Positions 53,542-64,000 of a stretch of DNA of 64,000 nt are shown here, in pieces. Below the pieces are notes generated by a model. It was not told where the DNA came from, searched no databases, and saw nothing but the letters and a program-made list of their open reading frames with translations. Position 1 is the stretch's first letter. The number at the start of each line of letters is the position of its first letter. Both the position numbers and the translations under genes were made by a program. This stretch comes from Ecdyonurus torrentis (Eukaryota > Arthropoda > Insecta > Ephemeroptera > Heptageniidae), in NCBI GenBank assembly GCA_949318235.1, contig OX439127.1:37260305-37324304 (forward strand), in the 5' to 3' direction.

Positions 53542-55819
53542 TATATGTTTGCGTAACCTGACATTCATTGTCTTTTTAATATTATTTTGTTAAGAAATGA
53601 ACATAAAATATTCTTCTATCGATTAGTTTAGAATTATTATACCTTTCAATGTAATTGAATATGGCATTATAATATCCCTTGGAATGCATTAATAACAATA
53701 TTGTGGTTTTACGTCTTCTCTATGCACGTAACAATTTTAAATATTAATAAAAATAATAATTTAAATTCCAAAGTCAATGAAAATATCATTTAACGTTAAT
53801 AAACTTTTTCTCTCTCTCTCTCTCTCTTAAAGTAAAATATTTATGGACTATAATTTTAGGTATTGACTTTATTTGTTTTTAATTTTTGTAAAAATAATTT
53901 AATGATTTTACATTGTAATTATTCTAAGGTTATTTTCAAATATTTATATAACTGTAGAAAGTTTTGTGTATCTCAAAATGAATTAAATGACTATACATTT
54001 AAATTACACGTTACGTGTGATTTATTACAGAATCTTTTAAAATAAACAGAAAAAAAATTGAGCTGCCAAAACTGAAAATCAACAGAAAAAGTTATCCCTT
54101 ATCATAAATATATTAACAAACAGTATAAGTATATATAATTGTTGTAGGAATTAAAGTGATTGATATATTGTTATAATCTTATTAACAATTGCATTAACTA
54201 AGCAACTATATTATACTTTGTGAAATATCAAGAAATTACTGCAACTTGAAAATTTAAGGAAAAATACAATTTAAAGAGAATATTATTATTTTAAAACAAT
54301 TGTTCAAATGGCGCAATATTTTCAATGTAAACTAAATATAATTGCATGTGCAATCTTCATTAATAGGTCTTTTGATAACATTTACTGAATTTATTGAACA
54401 GACCATAATAGTTACGTTAAAATGTGCTTTAAAATAATGTAAGATTAATTAGTCAGTATTATACACACATGCACATTTATAAAATAAGTATTTCGGGATT
54501 AGGTGTACTGTGTTTACACGATATGGTGCAACATTTTCAATATGCAAGAAATTTAAATATAAGAAAATGAAAATACTGCATTGTAATAATAGAGATTGTA
54601 TGCATGCAGTCAACTTTACTGCATATTAAAAATATTGTTCGATATAGCGATAAATAAATAGTCAGACATATTTTCTTATATATACCAAAGACCTGTACAG
54701 TAAAACAATAAATAATTTTTATTAAAAATATAATTAATAACATGACCCAATTTTTTTTGAATTATAAAAGTATATAAGTTTTTTTTTATATATATATATA
54801 TATATTTATAATATCATAGACAAGTTAATTTTCACTTTAAATTGTTTTTTTTTTCTTATGTATTATTATTTTATGTGACGACATAGACTTTTTTTCATTT
54901 TTGATTACTTTAGTTTGCTGATGGTGAGTTGAGAATGTTATGTGTGCCTCAAGTTAATTCACGATCCATCACAAGAACAAACTTATGGAGAGTCGTTCGT
55001 TGTTCAATTATATTATTGTGGTGAGAGGAGGCAAAGTTTATTTTGCACCTGCATATGTATATACATCATATATATATATAATACGTAAAATAATGAGCAT
55101 GGTGTAATTATCAGTATTCTTGGAGTTTCATGATGATTATACACTATACATAAATGATATTTTTTATTTTATTCTTTCTTTTTTTTATATGGTTCAGTAT
55201 TACTTAAAATAAAAGATATGTGATGTATTCTATTAAAAAAAATATATATTTTTTTATGAAACAGGTATATCACATACAAAATAATAAAATTGTGGGTATA
55301 TACAATAACAATAATTAAGTCAGAAGTTTTTTTGTATTTTTTTATGCAATTTAAACCTTTTGTGTGACGCCCTTTTTCTTCAAAGGGTAATCGTAGAAAA
55401 ATATAATAGTTTATAATCTATCTGATCCCTTTTATTATGTTGTTTAATTTTCTTTCTTTCTGAATGCATTTTATTAATTTAAAATTTAGTTTGCTTTCGG
55501 GCTTGTCTGAGTTAGTTATACATTATAATTTATCTCAAAGAATTCGCATAAAACAAAAAGCAATTATAAGTCATAATACGCTAACTATTATTACGATATG
55601 TAAACTTAAGATCTTATTATATTATGCTTATTTGAACAAAATTTCATTATTATTTTTATTGGGGTATTAATTTTTATTGTATATAGAAAGTATATAATAT
55701 TAACAATAATTTATTTTATTCTACTTAAAATGAAAAATATACTAAAGGCAATTATATATAATAGTCAATTATATAACGTTTTTATATCATAAACGATTAT
55801 ATGTGGTAAGCAGTAAGAG

Positions 55820-55823
<4 letters not shown>

Positions 55824-55864
<41 letters not shown>
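55824..55864. repeat. (GA)n microsatellite
   Basis: Pure GA, about 41 bp. Confidence 0.95.
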
Positions 55865-55868
<4 letters not shown>

Positions 55869-56167
55869 ATAGACACGGAGGGGGAGTAAAAATAATAATA
55901 ATATAAACTATATGGTATTGTGAGAGAGTATAATATCGTCCAGGACACAATATGGTGTCTTTTGTTTTCCCCTACCCCCACCTCCTCATGTTATAACGTT
56001 GTGTTTTGTAGCAAACACTATAATTTCGAGATTGTCTGTTTCCTTGAGTGGCTTGCAAGCTGTGGCTCAGGGTCATCTCTATATATAATGTGGAGACTGG
56101 AAATATCATTGAATGCCGCAGTACACCTTCATGACCAAGCTTTGGAGTCGAGGGGATGTAAAGAATC

Positions 56168-56170
<3 letters not shown>

Positions 56171-56210
<40 letters not shown>
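56171..56210. repeat. (CT)n microsatellite
   Basis: Pure CT, about 40 bp; faces the (GA)n at 55824-55864 across a GC-richer patch. Confidence 0.95.
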
Positions 56211-56214
<4 letters not shown>

Positions 56215-56533
56215 ATTACATACGTTTTTATATATAATAATAATGTTTGGGCGTAGGTACACACATAGGGCTAAAATATTTTCCCATGAAGCACAACATA
56301 TACCATTTCTTTTATTGATTCACTGTAATATTAAATTATATATATATATATATACATACATACACACATACACACACACACACGCACTGTATATAGCAAT
56401 AATTTAAAATAATTACTTTTCATTGATGGGCTTTATAAAATTTTAATTTAAGTGTTTTACTAATTAAAATTTTTAATCTAATTAGGGTAATTTATAGAAA
56501 TGTTCATTTAAATGTATGCTATTTTTTCTATTT

Positions 56534-56579
<46 letters not shown>

Positions 56580-56762
56580 TCTCTCTCTCTCTCACTCTCT
56601 CTCTCTCTTATTACTCGTATTAGCTGGATTCTTTTGAAGTCCTGAAATTTTATTGAATATTAAAAAAAAATGTATTTAAACATTTTGAATGTATGCAGCA
56701 AAAAAATAATAATATTAAAAATATATAAATATATTTTCTACATTTGTATTATTTGCATGAAG

Positions 56763-56795
<33 letters not shown>

Positions 56796-57164
56796 GCACA
56801 CATGCACACACACGCAGAAAAGAATTTTTTTTTTTAAATAACACTATGTAATATTTTTATATAATAGTAATTAAAATAAATTTTCATTAAAAATAGTAAT
56901 TCTGATTCATTTTCTTATGTAATTTATTTTAAAAATAATTAACATCATTAGATAATTTTATTCTCTTGTGGTTAATCTAACTAAAACTTAATGGTGTCGC
57001 TTTAGACATTTTTCTTATTTAAATATGCAAAGGGTCATGTAGAAAGTAGAAGTGGAAAGAGGAAGAAGAGTAAAGTACGAGGGCAAGAGATATGATATAA
57101 TCTGCAAATGGGGTTTTAATTAGCCTCTCTAGGCGAGGATAAATGGGATATGTATTTGCATGGT

Positions 57165-57203
<39 letters not shown>

Positions 57204-57731
57204 TTAAAGGGTAATACATTGTTTTAATGTAAATATATATACGTTACTTATAATCTTATGTTTATTTTGTAGACTATAATAGGATATTATATTGTTACAA
57301 AATATGATTGTTTAGAGCAAATGTATATTTACATAAGGAAGAAAAACAGAGCAAACGTAATATGTAAATGAAATCGTTGTAAAATTTATCAAAGTAAACT
57401 AAATGTATACAACCCTTTAAACGAAAAGGAAAGGTTTTTCTCCCTCTCTCTCTCTCTCTCTCTCTCACTCTTCTTATATATATGTATATTATATAAAATG
57501 GTGGTATAGCAGTGCTATATGTGTGTTATGTGTTTTGTTATAATTATATGTTAGACCTGCACAAAGCACTTGCTTGGATTGCTATAGCTAACTTTCTTAA
57601 AGCACGCTGTTGTGGTTACCCCACCTAATGAGCGAATTAGGAAGAGCACTTGCGGCATATCAAATATTCATTATCGTGCAACTTGCACACAGAAAAGCAC
57701 ATGCGACTCTCATACAGTATACCTTGGCCCT

Positions 57732-57734
<3 letters not shown>

Positions 57735-57793
<59 letters not shown>
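57735..57793. repeat. (CT)n ending in (CCT)n
   Basis: Pure CT, about 58 bp, followed by CCTCCTCCTCC. Confidence 0.95.
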
Positions 57794-57796
<3 letters not shown>

Positions 57797-58499
57797 CTCC
57801 TCCTCTCCTCTCTTTTCCTCTCTACCTCTGTTTCTATCTTAAACAATAAGCCAACAATTTAACCTTTGTATAATATGCTTCAACTTGTCCCTTCTTTGCC
57901 TTATACTGTTTTTAACTTTTGAAAACAAAGTTAAAAATTCGATATATAAATAAATCAAAACTCATTTATTTTAACTTTTATAAGTTAATTTAGATTTTAT
58001 TAAAGTAAAATTAAAAAGTTTAAAAATAATAATGGTTATTAAATAAGGAAATTTTTAATAATTAATTATTCAAATTTGCACTTTATTTTTGATATAGCAT
58101 TCTTTTAGAATCTTGTGCAAATACATAGTATGTTAGAAGCACAAAGAATCAATAATTCAAGGATTTATTTTTGAAACTATATAATATGAAAATGTATATG
58201 ACCACGTACTTGTTTGGTTATTTTACACACAAAAAGTTGCCACAACGTATTAAACTCTCACGGCTGTATACCGGTATATAGATTTTGTCATTTCTCAAAG
58301 TTATCTTTTTATTATTATTATATTTTATTAATAATTTTTTATGTGTGTGAACAATCATTTTGTGTACAATGTTTTATTAAGTAACCTTCATATAATTATA
58401 TCTTAAAATGTATTTAAAAAAAGTCACAAGGACAAAGAAAAAAAAAATATATAATTATAATTTTTCAATGTTATGAAATATATATTATACGCATTTATT

Positions 58500-58660
58500 T
58501 TTATTTTTACTTGCATTTGCAACCAGTGTTGATATGATAATAAACTGCCCTATTTAAACAGGGTTTTAATACTTGTATTATTGTTTATTTATTATGTGTT
58601 GTGTATAATATTCTCTGCTTTCAATCTACATTAAAGATATTGAATTTGAATGATTTTTTT
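58500..58660 (+). mobile_element. Weak candidate LINE 3' fragment
   Basis: CATTAAAGATATTGAATTTG near 58629 resembles the common Jockey/CR1-type ending (AATAAAGATATTGAATTTGA) and is followed by a short T-rich run. No coding remnant is visible upstream. Confidence 0.2.
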
Positions 58661-58746
58661 TTAATACACACAATGAAATTGCTTCGTACTGTATGAACAG
58701 ACTCTAACAGAATAAAAAAGTGCATTTTTTAAGTATATATAACTGT

Positions 58747-58942
<196 letters not shown>

Positions 58943-59899
58943 TATAATAAATCCACGAGAATAAAATAAAATCCACGAGATAATACTATAATGTTGTATT
59001 TACTATGTAAAAGAAGACTTGCTGTATAATGAATGTCAGTTTCTGTTCCAATTAGTATTAAGGATATGCAATATGAACTTTTGTTATTCTACCATGACAC
59101 TTTTGTATTAGCATAACTATAATCATTATCCAGTTCTAAACCAATAGTTTGCAAATATTCTTTGTCTGATCCAAAGCGTAAGTCATGACAAAATAAAAAG
59201 CAGTTTTCAACTTTACCATAAGACCTTGCTATGATTTGTGCAGTTTTATTTTTGCGCAAATTAATAATATTTCAATACTGAGACTTACTGTGTAGATTTT
59301 ATTTTTATATGATCTTAAAACACTAATGATTAGTAAAATAATAATAATCTATCAGATATTTGCTACTGGATTACTCTTGCTTTTGCATTGAATCAAGTAT
59401 GATTCCAGTGATGATGTTGCAAAAGAAGAGTTTTAAAATTAAATGATAATAATAATAATAATTCATGCAAGTTAATTAGCTTCCATAAATGGATGTAAAG
59501 TTTGTATAAAAATTACTTTTTTTTCTATGGTGATAATCATTATTGATGTCAAAATTTATATACAAACATTGAACGTGGCATCATTTAATTGTCAGTATAC
59601 AGTATACTATGAAGATCACTTAAAACGTTTGTAAATCTTTTGGGAAAAAAAGAAAAAAAAAAAAAGAAGGAAGAAAAAAGGAAGAAAAAAGAAAGAAAGA
59701 AAGAAAAAAAAAAAACTTTATCATTCAATTTATGTTTACTTCTTTCCCAAACTACTTTGATGTGTAGGATCACTTTGAGAGACTTTCGTAAAGGGATTGT
59801 TATGTATTGTATATTGGATATATACGACTTTTTCTTTTTGTTTAGCAAAAAGGGACATAAATAATATTGGAATTATGGGGGTAACATCCAAAGTATCTC

Positions 59900-59903
<4 letters not shown>

Positions 59904-59979
<76 letters not shown>
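59904..59979. repeat. (CT)n microsatellite
   Basis: Pure CT, about 75 bp. Confidence 0.96.
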
Positions 59980-59981
<2 letters not shown>

Positions 59982-60361
59982 CTGTTGAAGTAGAAAGATA
60001 GAGTCGATGGACCATGTTGCTTTTCCGTATATATAGAAAGTGGAGGGAAAAACAAAAAGGAAGAGGAAAATGGTCCTTTACGGCTTTCATTTGTTGTGTG
60101 CACGCGGTGTGGACTGAAACATTGATGGGGCGTCAGTCACCAGGGAGTTGGCTCGCTGCTGCCCGTTTGCCCATCCGCCCGACGTTCACCCGACTTTTGT
60201 TACATCCAATTTATCCAAGCCTCACATCTTCCTACAAACGACCAAAGCACGAACGAGCTGGGGTTTATGTAATACCAAAATCGGTATTTTTCTCTTCTCT
60301 CTCTCTCTCTCTCTCTCTCTCACTTTCTATCTCTGACCTTTTTTTCTCTCTCTCTTTTTTG

Positions 60362-60398
<37 letters not shown>

Positions 60399-60592
60399 CT
60401 CTACACTTTTATATACAGGCCGGCAGCAAGCATAGCGCGAGGCATACAAATAGTCTAGAGTTCACTTAATTTTGTTACGCGCTGACCGTTTGAAACAATA
60501 AGCCCTACCCTGGGGTGTTATTTTATCCGGGAGGTGAGCGTGGCCTAACTGGGTTACCAGCTATCACCATTTATACTGCCAGAGGCGTTCCC

Positions 60593-60594
<2 letters not shown>

Positions 60595-60656
<62 letters not shown>
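60595..60656. repeat. (CT)n microsatellite
   Basis: Pure CT, about 62 bp; a shorter imperfect pair lies at 60297-60394. Confidence 0.96.
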
Positions 60657-60661
<5 letters not shown>

Positions 60662-61098
60662 CCAACAAACACCCCCTCACACCCCCACTTCCCTCCAAGC
60701 TCCAACAGGGAAATTATTTACTGAGAAGGGCCAGAGCTAATCCCCGAGTAATTTTCTGGTATTGTTACAAGTAATCCCTTGGGAAGGACAGTAGCAAGAG
60801 AGAGATAGAAACTCGCTGCTGCTCTGAATGTTAAAAAAAATATTCTGTAAGAAAATCTCTCTGTTCCCATTAAACTCTTAACAAAACAGATTACCTTTCT
60901 TAGCACCAGCTCTCGCGTTACTTTTGCGCTCCTTTAAACCCTGTTAAACTATTGCAATCAACGTTAATTAAAGTCTGCTAATCATTTATTTCTATAATTA
61001 AATTTTCAACATCATACATCATAATTAAGGTCTGAACTATTTGTGTGTAATAAGAGAAGAAAAGCTTTAAACAGCGAAGCGCAAGAACATCGGTCGAG

Positions 61099-61101
<3 letters not shown>

Positions 61102-61166
<65 letters not shown>
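61102..61166. repeat. (GA)n microsatellite
   Basis: Pure GA, about 65 bp, flanked on both sides by GC-richer sequence. Confidence 0.96.
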
Positions 61167-61169
<3 letters not shown>

Positions 61170-62331
61170 TGATGGTACGTACATCTTGTTGCAACGGCGC
61201 AGACTAGGTTGCAGAGTAGTCAGGGGATAATTCGTCTTGATGGATGAGCGAAAGAGGAAAGAAAAATCCCGGCTCAAGTGAGAACGAGATGGAGGGGGCG
61301 GTGAAACATTGGGGAAACATTTGATATCAAAATGCGATGGTTCCGGAACGTTGCTGTTATATTAAACTAAGCTTGTTTTTGCAGTATATGTACTGTTGAG
61401 TGGTACCAATATATGCCAATGTTTGTCAGGGACGCAAGAGTCAAAGAGTAAAAGTAGGAGGGACCAAAGTTAGCTTGTAAATCTCCACAGAAAAAAAAAG
61501 AAGCAAAAGGATAAAGCTGTTCACTTCCTCGGAATTAAATCTCATTCGTCACGACTCTTGTAACAACATTGCTGCCAACTACTGCCTTGAGCTGGAGAGA
61601 GAGAGAGAGAGAAGCAGAGCTCAGTGGCAAACTTGCCATATAGCAATCTTGATTACAACTCGGAAGGAAAAAGGGAGAGAAATGAGAAAAAATAACTTTA
61701 TACTCTCAAAGGTTGTTAACAAATACGCCTAGCATTTGTCTGCTGCCATCTCTACAAAGTTATGCATGAAAACTTTGTCAGTAAAACTGATGAGAAACTC
61801 TTTCTCGCCATAGCTCATTTCTTACACCACGTCTTCCTTACTTTGACGTTTTGACTAAATGGCATAAAATTTTCACCATCAACCCTAACAATATAAACTT
61901 GAGCTCCTTCAATAAGGGGAAGATATATCTACACGTATACTCTATTCTCATTTACGTTTTGTGTTTCTTGGAATTGTAGCATTTTTATAGCATTTTTTAT
62001 ATAAAAAGACAAGTAAAGTAACAAAAACGTAAATTAATAAAAAATATACTTTAAATATTACACTATATAAAAAGTGTTTTTTTGGGTGTTAAAAAAAAGT
62101 AAAATTATGTAACAAATTTTTTCCACCATATTAATTTGAGCAGTTTTTTAATATAAAAATGAGCTGTAATAACTAATTATTTTAATAGTAATATTAATTA
62201 ATGTTATTAAGAGAATATAAAATAAGTGTAATGACAGTATACTAAAATAAGAGTACCCTACTAGGCAAGTGGATTTTATATTTTTCTGCAAGAATAAAAA
62301 ATCAATTAAAAAGTTCCACAACAAGAAATAA

Positions 62332-62446
<115 letters not shown>

Positions 62447-64000
62447 TATAACATACTTTTATACCATTTGTTTTTATGTTTTATTGACTGCTCGTTTAAT
62501 TTTATAGCTTGTACACGTTTTGTGGATGATGAATAAAGTTAAATATTACTATACTGTATATTGTTTACACATATAGTAATTGATGCGATCAAAATTTTAA
62601 GTTTAGTTCATGAGATGTGTGTGTGTGTGTATGTGTGAATTCAATTAGGAGCTGAGTAGACAGGCACGAAGCAACGAGAGAGAGAGAGAGAGAAAGAGAA
62701 AGAGAGAGAGAGAGAAAGCGAGAGAGAGAGTCTTCTTGTCACATATTTACCGCACATATAACAAACCAAGGGATGCCGCGTCACGCGGTTGCTGGATTTT
62801 TGCTGGAGTCAAGGTAGCGCGAGTCAATTTCCGTCCCCCTTGCCTCCCACTGCAACACGAGAACTCCATCTATGGTGCTAAAGAGCTGAGGTTAAGTCAC
62901 CTCATCTAAAAGGACATATATATATAGTCTTAATCTTCATGCAGAAAGCTCAATCTCTTTAAACAGAAAGCTCTTGTCTTTTTTAAAACTTTTTTTTCCC
63001 CATTCGTAAAATAACAACATATAAAAACATTTAAAGGTGGCTGTTGACGCGATAAGACTGATGGAACGCTTGCAAAGTGCTGATATATTTAAACTAACAC
63101 GTGCCCGATAGCTATTCACATTCTACAAGTTGCCTCCTATATAATAATGATCCTCATTCTATACGTCACTAATTTACTACACATAAATTTTTATTTTACA
63201 CTCTTAACGTAAGAATAACATTTTTCATGAAATGATGTATTAGTAAACTATAAAACTTTTCGTTTCTTTCTTTCTCTTTCTTTCTTTCTTTCTTTCTTTT
63301 TTTTTTTTTTTTTTCTTTTTTTTTTCTTCTATTTTATAAACATCTATTACACATACGTATATGAAGAAATATTTATTAATATCAAGGTGTTTAATTACTG
63401 GAGCATTGGAGGTATTGCATAAAATACTATGAATTTAGTTTTAAGATTTACAGAGAAATGTCCCATATTATAATATAAACCAAAACATTTGCTATTAGTT
63501 TTTATTATTTTTTCTTATATATTAATTTAATTTTGTTACGTTTAGCAATTCAAGGTGAACTATATATTAAATATATATATATTTTTTTTCGTTTAAAATC
63601 CTTGTAAAATAATCAAAAGACTATTTCAATCATATTAACAATCAAATAAAAAGTATTATATTTTTAAACTCATGGAAATTTATAAAATGTGGTTAAAATC
63701 ACTATCATATTATTTGACATAATCATTATTATTGAGTTCCTCATAAAATGCTTTTCGGCTTGATTGAACAAGCTTTATAATATTTGCTAGTGAAAGTTGC
63801 ATAAGCATTAGGCTGAACAAGTTTTGCACTACAGCAAAAATCAATAGGCCTTTTGCTGAATATCTGTTAAAATAATAAATTCATGATAAGTGTGAGTTCA
63901 AGATTTTTATTGTAAAGCTGAGTGGCCACGTGTTTTGACACGTGTTACAATAAAATAATCAAAATCTAAGTTTTGACAATCTCACATCAACACCTCTTTT

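Larger units (their letters stand above)
60050..61920. promoter_or_regulatory. Broad GC-richer, CT/GA-studded block upstream
   Basis: Nearly 1.9 kb of more balanced composition with four pyrimidine/purine repeat tracts. ORFs crossing it are Ser/Leu microsatellite translations. It could be a distal enhancer or Polycomb/GAGA-type element, or part of a noncoding transcript. The sequence alone cannot decide. Confidence 0.25.

Noticed and set aside
60014..60469. 151-codon plus-strand ORF
   Set aside because: Much of it translates (CT)n as Ser/Leu, and the rest shows no domain pattern; it has no splice or start context that supports a gene.

Overview
The window is animal nuclear DNA. It is very A+T-rich by eye and full of perfect simple repeats: (AT)n, (GA/CT)n, (AC/GT)n, poly(A/T), (AAAAG)n, (AATTT)n and (CTT)n. 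It holds one gene I can reconstruct with confidence, a minus-strand homeobox gene of the TLX/Hox11 family (clawless, C15, in Drosophila). Its three coding exons lie at 45241-44749, 23500-23272 and 10496-10100. They join in frame across consensus splice sites (GTAAGT...TTTCAG and GTGAGA...TTTCAG) into a 372-residue protein that looks complete. The residues after the homeodomain resemble the insect C15 form as I remember it. I therefore infer an arthropod, probably an insect with a small and extremely AT-rich genome. I cannot name the species or order.

Layout: 1-9960 lies downstream of the gene and holds no gene I recognise. 10100-45241 is the gene, about 35 kb, almost all of it in two introns of 12.8 kb and 21.2 kb. 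45242-45600 is a CpG-richer upstream stretch that probably contains the 5' UTR and promoter. 45600-64000 is upstream DNA with no recognised gene. Most of the noncoding DNA is AT-rich filler and microsatellites, broken by roughly twenty short patches of more balanced composition. These patches often sit next to (GA)n/(CT)n tracts and repeatedly carry the hexamer GCTTGC/GCAAGC. They are the best candidates for cis-regulatory elements of this developmental gene, but that is inference.

Structures that the gene does not explain: a perfect 76-bp inverted repeat (48013-48346); a roughly 310-bp MITE-like element with imperfect terminal inverted repeats (21057-21366); two precursor-sized hairpins in intron 1 (27121-27199 and 28257-28351); a 223-bp-period tandem duplication (28446-28909); two stretches resembling LINE 3' tails (52690-52985 and 58500-58660); and an exon-like plus-strand ORF inside intron 1 (36199-36336). 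I found no rRNA, tRNA, CRISPR array, virus-like gene or multi-gene system. Nearly all other long ORFs are translations of microsatellites.
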